From positions 1 through 64,000 of the forward strand of contig CAJUFB010000005.1 in the NCBI GenBank assembly GCA_910585805.1: a DNA stretch of 64,000 bases, read 5' to 3'. Made by a program: the position numbers and the translations under genes. Below, one piece after another: positions 34,754 to 43,502 of the stretch. Each line of letters opens with the position of its first letter. Position 1 is the stretch's first letter. The notes below the pieces were generated by a model. The model searched no databases, had not been told where the DNA came from, and saw only the letters and a program-made list of their open reading frames with translations. Source of the stretch: an uncultured Acetatifactor sp. GTDB taxonomy: Bacteria; Bacillota; Clostridia; Lachnospirales; Lachnospiraceae.

Positions 34754-35854
34754 TCAGGAACGGACATGCACCGCATACGCGGAACCGCTCAGTACCGTAA
34801 CCGCCGACATCATGGCATTTTCATCATAAAATTCCACTTTCAGGACGCCGTCGTCCGACTCCCGGTTGTGGGTGATTCCGATATTCTTAATATTGAGCCC
34901 CTTCTGCGCCAGCAGTGTGACGATATGCGCCAGAGCGCCCGACCTGTCGGGGATTTCCACGCTGATGCCAAAAGAACGCTTGATAGGACCGCTGGAGGCA
35001 TTGATGAAAGAATCCCGGTAAATACGGGCATTTTCGAACCGGCTGTAAAGCTCTTCTTCTGCTTTGTTGTCTATAAAACTACGGAAATTCGTCAATTCGT
35101 TTATGTAATCAGATAACAGAGAAGAAATATTTTCCCCATTTGCCAGACAGATCTGCTGCCACATACCGGCCTGAGAGGATGCGATCCTGGTGATGTCCTT
35201 AAAGCCCCCGGCAGCTACCATTTTCATGATACCGTCTTCGGAATCACTTTCCCGAACCAGATTCACCAGGGAGGCTGCGATGACATGGGGCAGATGGCTG
35301 ATGGCGGCGGTTATGTAGTCATGCTTCCGGTAATCCAGGATCAGCGGAATGGCCCGCATCCCGGTTACCAGAGTCCGATACCTGTCCAGCTTTTCGGCGG
35401 ATACGGAGGAGGTAGGGGTCAGGATATAGTAGGCATTTTCCAGAAGGGCAGCTTTGGAATTCAGAAATCCCACCCGCTCGCTTCCGGCCATGGGATGTCC
35501 GCCGATAAAGCATTCGTCCAGTCCGGCCTCATGGACCGCCTGGTGGATGCCCGTCTTTACGCTGCCTGCATCCGTGAGCAGACAGTCCTTTTTCATGACT
35601 TTTTTTACGGCAGCCAGATTTCCGTCGTTTTTTTTCACAGGGGCGCACAGGAAGATATAGTCACATTCCGAAAAAGAGCCGTCGACGGCATCAGCGGCCA
35701 TATCCACAACCGCTTCCTTTCTCGCAAGGGAGAGCGCTTCCCGGTTGATATCATATGCAATGATCTTTGTATGCGGAACATTTTCCTTCAGGGCTCTGGC
35801 GATGGAGCCTCCGATCAGGCCCAGCCCGATAAAGCCGCAGGTTAAATGAGACAT
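34754..35854 (-). CDS. tyrA: Prephenate dehydrogenase with C-terminal ACT domain
   Basis: Oxidative decarboxylation of prephenate to 4-hydroxyphenylpyruvate for tyrosine. GFIGLGLIGGSIARAL is the NAD-binding loop at residues 7-22; GGHPMAGSERVGF and AISHLPHVIA are catalytic-domain segments. Residues about 295-366 form an ACT domain (SVEIPDRSGALAHIVTLLA), which in relatives binds tyrosine for feedback control. 366 residues; start at 35854 with GGAGG upstream. Convergent with the VanZ-like gene with no clear terminator between. Confidence 0.93.
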   Translation of the reverse strand: MSHLTCGFIGLGLIGGSIARALKENVPHTKIIAYDINREALSLARKEAVVDMAADAVDGSFSECDYIFLCAPVKKNDGNLAAVKKVMKKDCLLTDAGSVKTGIHQAVHEAGLDECFIGGHPMAGSERVGFLNSKAALLENAYYILTPTSSVSAEKLDRYRTLVTGMRAIPLILDYRKHDYITAAISHLPHVIAASLVNLVRESDSEDGIMKMVAAGGFKDITRIASSQAGMWQQICLANGENISSLLSDYINELTNFRSFIDNKAEEELYSRFENARIYRDSFINASSGPIKRSFGISVEIPDRSGALAHIVTLLAQKGLNIKNIGITHNRESDDGVLKVEFYDENAMMSAVTVLSGSAYAVHVRS

Positions 35855-36044
35855 GGCGATACCTCCTGGTTATTATATTTACTGTTACACAATAACACTT
35901 TAGTGTGTGAAAATCAATAGAAATTTGTATGGGAGCGGCGTCCCGCAGGGGATCAGACTCTTCCGTGCAGAAGCGGAAAATGGAATTCCACCTGTGAACA
36001 GAATATTAACAATCATAAAATTCAAGTGAAATGATAATATTTGC

Positions 36045-36073
36045 TTGTAAAAATGTGTCCGTTCTAGTAAAAT
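36045..36073 (+). promoter_or_regulatory. Promoter of EF-G paralogue
   Basis: TTGTAA and TAAAAT, 17-base spacer. The rest of 35855-36149 holds only the tyrA upstream region; no other feature was seen. Confidence 0.65.
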
Positions 36074-36149
36074 AGACCTATGGGAATTGAATCACTTGTC
36101 ATTATCATGTCAAAACACCCAAATTACATAAAAATTGGAGGAAAGTCAA

Positions 36150-38243
36150 ATGAAAGTTTACACAACTGACAAGATTCGTAATGTGGTGCTGCTGGGACAC
36201 GGCGGTAGCGGTAAGACCAGCCTGGCGGAAGCTTTTGCGTATCTGTCCGGAATTACATCCAGAATGGGCCGGGTTCCAGACGGCAATACCGTGAGCGACT
36301 ATGGCAAAGAGGAACAGAAGCGTAAGTTTTCGATCAATGCATCCGTGATTCCCATCGAATGGGAGGGTTGTAAGATCAATGTGATCGACACTCCCGGCTA
36401 TTTTGATTTCGTAGGAGAGGCTGAGGAGGCAGTCAGCGCGGCAGGCGCGGCTATCATCGTGGTGAACGGCAAGTCCGGTATCGAGGTGGGTACTCAGAAG
36501 GCATGGGAGCTGTGCGAGAAGTACAAGCTGCCCAGGTTTATCTATGTCTCCAATATGGACGTGGACAATGCATCCTTCCGTCAGGTGGTGGAAGATATGA
36601 CCAATCTCTACGGGAAGAAGATGGCGCCTTTTAATCTGCCCATCCGCGAAGCCGAGAAATTTGTGGGTTATGTCAATGTGGTTTCCGAGGCGGGACACCG
36701 CTGGCAGGGCAAGGAAGTAGTGGACTGCGAGATACCCGAATATAATAAGAAGAATCTGGAACTTTGCCGTGACACGCTGATGGAAGCAGTGGCAGAGACC
36801 AGTGAGGAGATGATGGAGCGTTATTTCGGCGGCGAGACTTTCTCCGATGCGGAGATCCGAGCGGCTCTGCGCACCAATGTATGCGACGGCACCATCGTTC
36901 CCATGACTATGGGCTCCAATGTGCTGTGCCAGGGTGTCTATACGCTGCTGGACGATATCGTAAAATACATGCCCAGCCCTGAGAACCGCAAGATCAAAGG
37001 CATCAACATGAAGACAAACGAGATCTACGATGCGGACTATGATTTCTCCAAGGCAAAATCAGCCTGCATCTGGAAGACTATCGTTGACCCGTTTATCGGA
37101 AAGTATTCACTGATCAAGGTGAATTCCGGCGTGCTGAAGACAGACGATCTGCTTTATAACGTAGATACGGAAGTGGAAGAGAAGATCGGCAAGCTCTATG
37201 TGCTTCAGGGCAATAAGCCAATGGAAGTGCCCGAGCTTCATGCGGGAGATATCGGCGCGCTGGCGAAGCTGAGTGACGCGAAGACGGGAAACAGCCTTGC
37301 TACAAAGACGACGCCCGTGAAATACGGCAGGGTGGAAGTATCCACACCCTACACCTGTATGCGCTACAAACCCAGGAACAAGGGCGACGTGGATAAGATT
37401 TCCCAGGCCCTGCAGAAGATGACCAACGAGGATCTGACGCTGAAGGTAGTCAATGACTCCGAGAACAGGCAGACTCTGCTTTACGGCATGGGCGATCAGC
37501 ATCTGGATATCGTGGTCAGCCGTCTTCTGAATGAATATAAAGTGGATGTGGAGCTGGATCGTCCCAAGGTTGCGTACAAGGAGACCATCCGGAAACAGTC
37601 CGATGTGGAATATAAATACAGGAAACAGTCCGGCGGACACGGACAGTACGGACATGTTAAGATGCGTTTCAGTCCTTCTGAGGATCTGGAGAAGGCATTT
37701 GTATTCTCCCAGGAAGTGGTGGGCGGTACCGTGCCGAAGAACTACTTCCCCGCAGTGGAGAAAGGACTACAGGAATCCGTGATCAAGGGACCCATGGCGG
37801 CCTATCCTGTGGTGGGTGTGAAGGCTGTGCTGTATGACGGTTCCTACCATCCGGTGGACTCCTCCGAGCAGGCTTTCAAGATGGCTACGATTCAGGCATT
37901 TAAGAAAGGCTTTATGGAGGCGCACCCCGTGCTGTTGGAGCCCATTGCATCACTGAAGGTCACCGTGCCGGATTCTTTCACCGGAGACGTTATGGGTGAC
38001 CTGAACAAGAGGAGAGGCCGTGTGCTGGGTATGAACCCCATAGCCGGCGGCAAACAGGTAATCGAGGCAGAAATCCCTCAGAGTTCCCTGCACGGTTACT
38101 GTACGGATCTCCGCTCCATGACTGGCGGCAGAGGCGTGTACGCCTATGAGTTTATCCGCTATGAACAGGCTCCCTCCGATGTGCAGGAGAAGGAAATTGC
38201 GGCAAGGGCAGCCAGCGTCGCGGAGAACAACGGGGAAGATTAA
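36150..38243 (+). CDS. Elongation factor G-like GTPase (FusA2 type)
   Basis: A paralogue of translation factor EF-G, 697 residues. P-loop GHGGSGKTS at residues 16-24, DTPGYFDF as G3, and a G4 that reads SNMD instead of NKMD; domains II-V follow, with GGHGQYGHV in domain IV. Such extra EF-G proteins sit outside the str ribosomal operon and have varied or unknown roles; none of the S12, S7 or tufA genes is near. ATG follows TTGGAGGAAA and its own promoter lies 77 bases upstream. Confidence 0.86.
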   Translation: MKVYTTDKIRNVVLLGHGGSGKTSLAEAFAYLSGITSRMGRVPDGNTVSDYGKEEQKRKFSINASVIPIEWEGCKINVIDTPGYFDFVGEAEEAVSAAGAAIIVVNGKSGIEVGTQKAWELCEKYKLPRFIYVSNMDVDNASFRQVVEDMTNLYGKKMAPFNLPIREAEKFVGYVNVVSEAGHRWQGKEVVDCEIPEYNKKNLELCRDTLMEAVAETSEEMMERYFGGETFSDAEIRAALRTNVCDGTIVPMTMGSNVLCQGVYTLLDDIVKYMPSPENRKIKGINMKTNEIYDADYDFSKAKSACIWKTIVDPFIGKYSLIKVNSGVLKTDDLLYNVDTEVEEKIGKLYVLQGNKPMEVPELHAGDIGALAKLSDAKTGNSLATKTTPVKYGRVEVSTPYTCMRYKPRNKGDVDKISQALQKMTNEDLTLKVVNDSENRQTLLYGMGDQHLDIVVSRLLNEYKVDVELDRPKVAYKETIRKQSDVEYKYRKQSGGHGQYGHVKMRFSPSEDLEKAFVFSQEVVGGTVPKNYFPAVEKGLQESVIKGPMAAYPVVGVKAVLYDGSYHPVDSSEQAFKMATIQAFKKGFMEAHPVLLEPIASLKVTVPDSFTGDVMGDLNKRRGRVLGMNPIAGGKQVIEAEIPQSSLHGYCTDLRSMTGGRGVYAYEFIRYEQAPSDVQEKEIAARAASVAENNGED

Positions 38244-38286
38244 GCTGCCTGGAGTAAATTTAAGCTGTTTCTTGATGAATTTTAAC

Positions 38287-38315
38287 TTGACAGACGGCTG
38301 AAAACAGATTACAAT
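38287..38315 (+). promoter_or_regulatory. Promoter of leuS leader
   Basis: TTGACA and TACAAT with 17 bases between; start predicted near 38322. Confidence 0.7.
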
Positions 38316-38581
38316 AAAGGTCAGTTCCATATATGTCACAGACGTAGAAGAGGAATATTAAGGAAATTGGACTTGCAGAGAGCCGTCGGCCGGTGCGAGG
38401 CGGCAGGAAGATTTCCCCAACTGGCCTTGGAGTTCTCTCCTGAAACGCCTATGGGCGTGAGTAGGGCAGAGCGGTTCATCCCGTTATCGATTTTGAGTGC
38501 ACAGGTTATGAGAATATCATCCTGTGTCCGCGCGGCATATGACATGCAGCAGGGTGCGGCACAGCAGGCCGGTATTTGACT

Positions 38582-38685
38582 GGGAATCGTCGGAAAATAA
38601 CTGATACAGCCTGTCCAGGCACAAGCCTGGAAATACAAGGAAAATATCAATAAATTCGTATCAGATATTTGGAGACATTTCCATA
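38582..38685. repeat. Palindromic dispersed repeat within the leuS leader
   Basis: Arms AATAACTGATAC (38596-38607) and GTATCAGATATT (38658-38669); ends GGGAATCGTCGG and AGACATTTCC match the element. Confidence 0.75.
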
Positions 38686-38718
38686 CAGACTGTGAATTAG
38701 AGTGGTACCACGGAATCA

Positions 38719-38756
38719 AGCCCTTTCGTCTCTAAAAAACGAGAGGGCTTTTTTGA
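38719..38756 (+). terminator. T-box terminator before leuS
   Basis: AGCCCTTTCGT/ACGAGAGGGCT stem followed by TTTTTT. Confidence 0.88.
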
Positions 38757-38778
38757 TGCACGCTTGATCAGAAATCAA

Positions 38779-38833
38779 GGTATGCGGAACCTGGAAGCGG
38801 AATCAGGCATGCGGAACCTGGAAGCGGCATCAA
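38779..38833 (+). repeat. Two-copy 27-bp tandem repeat before leuS
   Basis: ATGCGGAACCTGGAAGCGG followed by (A/C)ATCA occurs twice, and TGCGGAAC a third time at 38840. It lies between the leader terminator and the leuS ribosome-binding site. Confidence 0.7.
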
Positions 38834-38900
38834 TGCTTGCGGAACTGACGAGCAGTATGTTGCCGGGGCAAGTACAGATCAAATTCAGGAGGAAAATAAC

Positions 38901-41312
38901 ATGGCGCAACCTTACAACCACCACGAGGTGGAAAAAAAATGGCAGGCTGTCTGGGATGACGAAAAGGCGTTTCAGACTTCCGATGATTATTCTAAACCCA
39001 AGTACTATGCACTGGTAGAGTTTCCTTATCCTTCGGGACAGGGGCTGCATGTGGGACATCCCAGACCCTACACGGCTCTGGATATCGTGGCCCGCAAGCG
39101 CAGGATGCAGGGCTACAATGTGCTCTATCCCATGGGATGGGATGCTTTCGGCCTTCCCACAGAGAATTATGCCATCAAGAACCACATCCATCCCAGGATC
39201 GTGACGAAAAACAATGTGGAGCGATTTAAAGGACAGCTTCACGCGCTCGGCTATTCTTTTGACTGGGAGAGAGAAGTCAACACCACCGACCCTGGCTATT
39301 ATAAGTGGACACAGTGGATTTTCCTGAAATTATTCAAGGCGGGTCTCGCCTATAAGACGCAGATGCCCATCAACTGGTGTACTTCCTGTAAAGTAGGCCT
39401 TGCCAACGAGGAAGTGGTGAACGGTGTCTGCGAGCGGTGCGGCTCCGAGGTTATCCGCAAGGTCAAAAGCCAGTGGATGTTAAAGATTACGGAATATGCG
39501 GATAAGCTTCTGGAGGGACTTGATACGGTTGATTACATCGAGAGAGTCAAAGTCTCCCAGAAGAACTGGATCGGCAAGTCCCAGGGCGCGGAAGTGGATT
39601 TCTCCATCACGGGAAAAGACGAAAAACTCCGCATCTACACCACCAGGCCGGACACCCTGTTCGGAGCCACTTATATGGTAGTGTCCCCGGAGCATCCGCT
39701 GATTGAGAAATATAAGGATGAGATCAAAAACTATGACGCGCTGGAGGCATACAGGGAGCAGGCGGCGAAAAAGTCCGATTTCGAACGCACCGAGCTTGTA
39801 AAGGAAAAAACGGGCGTGCAGATTGACGGCCTCACTGCCACTAACCCCGTGAACGGCAAGGAGATCCCCATCTGGATATCCGACTATGTGCTTATGACCT
39901 ACGGAACCGGCGCCATCATGGCGGTTCCGGCCCACGATGAGAGAGACTGGGATTTCGCGAAAAAATTCGGCCTTCCCATCATTGAAGTAGTAGCCGGAAG
40001 CCCGGTGAGCGTACAGGAAGCGGTGTATACGGATGTGGCCACGGGGACACTGGTGAATTCCCGGTTCCTTGACGGATTATCTGTGGCGGACGCAAAGAAG
40101 CGGATTATCGAATTTCTGGAAGAAAAGGGTATCGGCGCCAGTAAGACCAATTTCAAACTCAGAGACTGGGTATTTTCCAGACAGCGTTACTGGGGAGAGC
40201 CCATCCCCATTGTTAAATGTGAGAAGTGCGGTTTCGTTCCCCTGGACGAGAGCCAGCTTCCGCTGATGCTTCCCGAGGTGGAGTCTTATGAACCCACCGA
40301 TAACGGAGAATCGCCCCTGGCGGCCATGACTGAATGGGTCAACACCACATGTCCGTGCTGCGGCGGCCCGGCAAAGCGTGAGACGGATACAATGCCTCAA
40401 TGGGCAGGCTCTTCCTGGTACTTCCTCCGTTATACGGATCCCAAAAACGAGAATGCGCTGGCAAGCAGAGAAGCGCTGGAATACTGGATGCCTGTGGACT
40501 GGTACAACGGAGGAATGGAGCATACCACGCTGCATCTGCTCTACTCCCGTTTCTGGCACAGATTCCTCTATGACCAGAAACAGGTGCCCTGTCCCGAGCC
40601 ATATCAGAAGAGGACCAGCCACGGCATGATCCTGGGCTCCAACGGCGAGAAGATGTCCAAATCCAGAGGAAATGTAGTAAATCCGGACGACATTGTCAGG
40701 GAATACGGCGCGGATACCTTGCGCACTTATGAGATGTTCATCGGTGCATTTGATCTAAGCGCGGCATGGAGCGAGGACGGCGTAAAGGGCTGCCGCCGTT
40801 TCCTGGAGAGAGTGTGGAAGCTTCAGGATATGCTTGTGGACGGAGACGGCTACAGCGCTGACCTGGAGACGAAGATGCATCAGACTATCAAGAAGGTGTC
40901 GGGTGATTTCGAGACGCTGAAGTACAACACAGCCATTGCGGCTATGATGTCTCTGATTAATGAGTTCTATAAGAAAAATGCCGTCACAAAGGGAGAGTAT
41001 AAGACGCTCCTGACTCTGCTGAATCCTGTGGCGCCTCATATTACGGAGGAGCTGTGGCAGATTGCCGGATATGAGGGCAGGATCTATCAGACTTCATGGC
41101 CGTCTTACGAGGAGGCCAGGACCGTAGAAAATATGGTGGAGATCGGCGTGCAGGTAAACGGCAAGATACGGGCTGCCATTTCCGTTCCAAAGGAAGAGGG
41201 GAAGGATGCCGTCATTGCGGCGGCAAAAGCGGCGCTGGGAGATAAGCTGACCGGGAATATTGTGAAGGAAATCTATGTTCCGGGCAGAATCGTGAATATT
41301 GTTGCAAAATAA
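38901..41312 (+). CDS. leuS: Leucyl-tRNA synthetase
   Basis: Charges tRNA-Leu. The 803 residues show the class I HIGH-type motif HVGHPRPYT, an inserted CP1 editing domain ([27 protein letters not shown]), zinc-type cysteines (CEKCGF, CPCCGG) and [15 protein letters not shown] follows CAGGAGGAAA. Expression is under the T-box leader upstream. Confidence 0.97.
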   Translation: MAQPYNHHEVEKKWQAVWDDEKAFQTSDDYSKPKYYALVEFPYPSGQGLHVGHPRPYTALDIVARKRRMQGYNVLYPMGWDAFGLPTENYAIKNHIHPRIVTKNNVERFKGQLHALGYSFDWEREVNTTDPGYYKWTQWIFLKLFKAGLAYKTQMPINWCTSCKVGLANEEVVNGVCERCGSEVIRKVKSQWMLKITEYADKLLEGLDTVDYIERVKVSQKNWIGKSQGAEVDFSITGKDEKLRIYTTRPDTLFGATYMVVSPEHPLIEKYKDEIKNYDALEAYREQAAKKSDFERTELVKEKTGVQIDGLTATNPVNGKEIPIWISDYVLMTYGTGAIMAVPAHDERDWDFAKKFGLPIIEVVAGSPVSVQEAVYTDVATGTLVNSRFLDGLSVADAKKRIIEFLEEKGIGASKTNFKLRDWVFSRQRYWGEPIPIVKCEKCGFVPLDESQLPLMLPEVESYEPTDNGESPLAAMTEWVNTTCPCCGGPAKRETDTMPQWAGSSWYFLRYTDPKNENALASREALEYWMPVDWYNGGMEHTTLHLLYSRFWHRFLYDQKQVPCPEPYQKRTSHGMILGSNGEKMSKSRGNVVNPDDIVREYGADTLRTYEMFIGAFDLSAAWSEDGVKGCRRFLERVWKLQDMLVDGDGYSADLETKMHQTIKKVSGDFETLKYNTAIAAMMSLINEFYKKNAVTKGEYKTLLTLLNPVAPHITEELWQIAGYEGRIYQTSWPSYEEARTVENMVEIGVQVNGKIRAAISVPKEEGKDAVIAAAKAALGDKLTGNIVKEIYVPGRIVNIVAK

Positions 41313-41336
41313 AGCGTAAAGCCCATATATACGCAG

Positions 41337-41395
41337 GACCGCCGGGATCTGTCCGATTGCTGATGGCAAAAGGATGACCGGCGGTCTGCCGTTTT
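41337..41395. terminator. Terminator after leuS
   Basis: GACCGCCGG (41337-41345) and CCGGCGGTC (41378-41386), then TGCCGTTTTATTT. It also lies directly after the convergent small gene. Confidence 0.7.
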
Positions 41396-41699
41396 ATTTC
41401 GAAGGGGCCGTCTGTGCAGAGCCGCCGCGGCTCTTTTCCAGTATCTTGTCGATCTGAGTCAGTTCTTCCGTGCTGCTGTGCTTTCGGATGGCGGCGATGG
41501 CAGCATTCATCTCCTGCGGGGTGAAAGTCAGGTTTTCCTGTTTTGCTTTTTTCAGAAGAGGCATGGCGAAGGTTAATATTTCTTTCTGGCTTTTTCCCTG
41601 TCCCTTTGCAAAAAGCTCTTCCACAAATTTCAGTTTCTTTTCCGGGATGTCCTTCACGAGAGGGTCTGACATCCACGCTGGCCTTGAATCATGTTCCAT
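41394..41699 (-). CDS. Conserved-looking small protein of unknown function
   Basis: 101 residues, charged and mostly helical, no membrane segment. It opens WMSDPLVKDIPEKKLKFVEELF and continues with FAMPLLKKAKQENLTFTPQEM, suggesting a compact helical bundle. AAAGGAG upstream of the ATG supports translation. It follows the second unknown gene (41742-42230) in the same direction with 42 bases between, so they probably form a pair. I do not recognise the family. Confidence 0.65.
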   Translation of the reverse strand: MEHDSRPAWMSDPLVKDIPEKKLKFVEELFAKGQGKSQKEILTFAMPLLKKAKQENLTFTPQEMNAAIAAIRKHSSTEELTQIDKILEKSRGGSAQTAPSK

Positions 41700-41720
41700 A
41701 GGTACTCCTTTTTCTTTTTA

Positions 41721-41744
41721 GGAATTGTCGCAGACACTTCCTTA
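41721..41744. repeat. Collapsed relic of the palindromic dispersed repeat
   Basis: GGAATTGTCG, the left end of the element, is joined directly to CAGACACTTCCTTA, its right end; the hairpin centre is gone. On the minus strand the TAA in its end is the stop codon of the next gene. Confidence 0.65.
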
Positions 41745-42230
41745 TTCGCTCTTGTCTCCGCCGAACATTTCAAAGATGGAGGACAGCCCCGGGTCGGACA
41801 TGCCGGAGAACAGATCCATGGGATTATCCCCGCCTATCCCTTCCGGGAACAGCTCCTGCATCATTTTGATCATTTCCATCATTTCCTGCATTTTTTTGAA
41901 ATTCAGGATCATGTTTTTCATGTTTTCTATTCTGGCGCGTTCCCTGGATCCGCTGAAGGGAAGCAGTTCGTCCAGTAATTCTACGGTATCGGAATTATCC
42001 CCCTGAAAGAAATCGGCGGACAACTGTTTTCCATTTCCGAACAACTGTTTTCCCGCATGCCGCCGCAGAAAGGTAAAGGCATACTGCAGTTCTAAAAGCT
42101 TTATGTAAACTGCGAAGCCATTTTGGTGTTCAGGGGCGAGCCGCGGCAGAAGTATTTTCAGCATCTGTATCTGATTGGTGGTAAAAAGGGAGTCAAATGC
42201 GGTGATGGCATTTGTATTTTGTTCTTCCAT
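41742..42230 (-). CDS. Unknown helical protein rich in methionine
   Basis: 162 residues. N-terminal half: NAITAFDSLFTTNQIQMLKI and a Leu/Phe-rich helix region; then a Met-rich helix MILNFKKMQEMMEMIKMMQE and a Gly/Asp-rich end (MSDPGLSSIFEMFGGDKSE). Start at 42230 follows GGAAAGGAA. The stop codon is provided by the repeat relic. Partner of the small gene downstream. Function unknown. Confidence 0.65.
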   Translation of the reverse strand: MEEQNTNAITAFDSLFTTNQIQMLKILLPRLAPEHQNGFAVYIKLLELQYAFTFLRRHAGKQLFGNGKQLSADFFQGDNSDTVELLDELLPFSGSRERARIENMKNMILNFKKMQEMMEMIKMMQELFPEGIGGDNPMDLFSGMSDPGLSSIFEMFGGDKSE

Positions 42231-42312
42231 AACGGCACATTCCTTTCCGAACAAGAATAGTTCCTCTTCTATTCTATGTAGACAGGTTTTAGGATATGTG
42301 CGCCTGTTGGAA

Positions 42313-42427
42313 ACAGGCTCCGACGGAGAAGAGTTTTCCGTCAGAGCCTGTAACGGGATGAGATTTCATCCTGTGAAATCTCATCCCGCGGAATTCCGAT
42401 GGAGCCTCATTTCATGAGAACTCCATC
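42313..42427. terminator. Three tandem hairpins after the cysteine-rich gene
   Basis: ACAGGCTC-GACGG/CCGTC-GAGCCTGT, then the perfect 15-bp CGGGATGAGATTTCA/TGAAATCTCATCCCG with a 5-base loop, then GATGGAG-CTCAT/ATGAG-CTCCATC. They lie downstream of the minus-strand gene at 42439-42789. T-runs are weak, so the role could be termination or mRNA 3' protection. Confidence 0.6.
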
Positions 42428-42438
42428 TGTGTTGATGC

Positions 42439-42789
42439 TTAATTGCATCCGCATCCGCAGCTGTTGCCGCATCCGCAGTTGTTGCCGCATCCGCAGTTGT
42501 TGCCGCATCCGCAGTTGTTGTTGCACCCGCAGTTGCTGCCGCCGCCGAAGCTGCCATTGCCGCAGAAGCAGGACAGCAGCAGGATCCAGATAAGCCATTC
42601 GCATCCGCCGCCATTGCCGCCTAAGAATCCGCCGTTGCTGCACCCGCAGTTGCCGCCGTTATTTCCGCCGCAGCAGGACAGCAGCAGAATGATCCAGATC
42701 CAGCTCCCGCACCCGCATCCGTTATTGTTCGTGTTTGCACATCCGCAGGAATCGTTGCAGCCACAGTTTGTAGCAGTTAAGTCACTCAT
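42439..42789 (-). CDS. Cysteine/glycine/asparagine-rich repeat protein
   Basis: 116 residues with 24 cysteines. Two similar units hold short hydrophobic stretches (SWIWIILLLSCCGG and CEWLIWILLLSCFCGN); the C-terminus is built of five to six GNNCGC units. Proteins of this type in gut clostridia are sometimes named chorion-class high-cysteine proteins because of composition only. It could be a surface, spore or metal-binding protein; function unknown. GGAGG is at the right distance from the ATG. Confidence 0.7.
   Translation of the reverse strand: MSDLTATNCGCNDSCGCANTNNNGCGCGSWIWIILLLSCCGGNNGGNCGCSNGGFLGGNGGGCEWLIWILLLSCFCGNGSFGGGSNCGCNNNCGCGNNCGCGNNCGCGNSCGCGCN
42451..42540. repeat. 18-bp tandem repeat, five units
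   Basis: Unit GCATCCGCAGTTGTTGCC on the plus strand, coding for the GNNCGC units of the protein on the minus strand. First and last units carry two to four changes. Confidence 0.85.
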
Positions 42790-43139
42790 TTTTTTGCCTC
42801 CATAGGTTTTATTTATGGTTTATTGTATGCGGGGCTGCATGTCAATGTTTCCATCGATTTCAGGATTAACGTATCAGTATCCTGTTTATTTTTTGAGCCT
42901 GTTGATCCGTCTTTATGTCGTGACTGTTCTGAGGCGGGATTTTTAGAAAAATTTAATCATTTCCGGGAAAAGAAGAATTGCAGCGATTGACTGGGATATG
43001 CTATACTTATTCTATATGAGACTTTGGCAGGAACGCGTATTAAACGGGATCCCGCTGCTGGTTTACAATCGCAATTTTGTAAAACGTTCCCGAAAAGTCA
43101 GAACAGGATTTGTATGGAAACAAGGAGGCTGCAGGCTGT
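42790..43139. other. Divergent intergenic region
   Basis: Holds the start regions of the cysteine-rich gene (minus) and the receiver gene (plus). A minus-strand TTGACA (42840-42845) and a plus-strand TTGACT (42987-42992) followed by TATACT are visible but their spacings are off. No gene or RNA seen. Confidence 0.35.
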
Positions 43140-43502
43140 ATGGAGAAAACAGTTTTGGTTGTGGATGACGACAAAATGAATCTGAGGAGGACGACTCTGG
43201 TCCTGGAGAAGCAATACAACGTGCTTCTTGCGGAATCCGGGCGGAAGGCCCTGGATATGCTGAAAAGCGAAAAAGTTGATCTGATCCTTCTGGACATCGC
43301 AATGCCGGGCATGAACGGCATCGAAACTTTTGAGAGGATCAAGGAAAGCGGGCTGGAGATTCCCGTGATTTTCCTGACGGCATCGGGACACGAAGACAAT
43401 GTGATGACCGCCATCAGAATGGGCGCGGTAAATTATCTGAAAAAACCTTATATGCCGAAAAACCTGCTGGAACGGGTTGAAAAGGAGCTTGAGAAGGAAT
43501 GA
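43140..43502 (+). CDS. Stand-alone receiver-domain response regulator
   Basis: CheY-like single receiver domain of 120 residues with no output domain. VLVVDDDKMNLRR carries the acidic pair, LILLDIAMPGMNG the phospho-acceptor Asp, FLTASG the switch Thr and YLKKPY the conserved Lys. Start at 43140 follows CAAGGAGG. The stop overlaps the start of the hybrid kinase (ATGA), so both are made from one mRNA; it is the natural partner in that phosphorelay. Confidence 0.88.
   Translation: MEKTVLVVDDDKMNLRRTTLVLEKQYNVLLAESGRKALDMLKSEKVDLILLDIAMPGMNGIETFERIKESGLEIPVIFLTASGHEDNVMTAIRMGAVNYLKKPYMPKNLLERVEKELEKE

Larger units (their letters stand above)
38322..38756 (+). promoter_or_regulatory. T-box leader of leuS, interrupted by a repeat
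   Basis: Stem I begins GCAGAGAGCC (about 38373) with the GGTGCGAGGC bulge motif; the 3' side reads GGCCTTGGAGTTCTCTCC, where CTT, TTG and CTC are all leucine triplets, so the specifier is not fixed. AGTAGGGCAGAGCGG follows. The antiterminator element is AGAGTGGTACCACGG (38699-38713). The leader is unusually long because a copy of the dispersed palindrome (38582-38685) sits between stem III and the antiterminator. Confidence 0.85.

Noticed and set aside
38764..39018. Short gene before leuS encoding repeats
   Set aside because: It lies within the leuS leader and runs into leuS in another frame; it is the tandem repeat read as protein.
42451..42540. CRISPR array
   Set aside because: The repeats are 18 bp with no spacers, and they encode the GNNCGC units of a protein.
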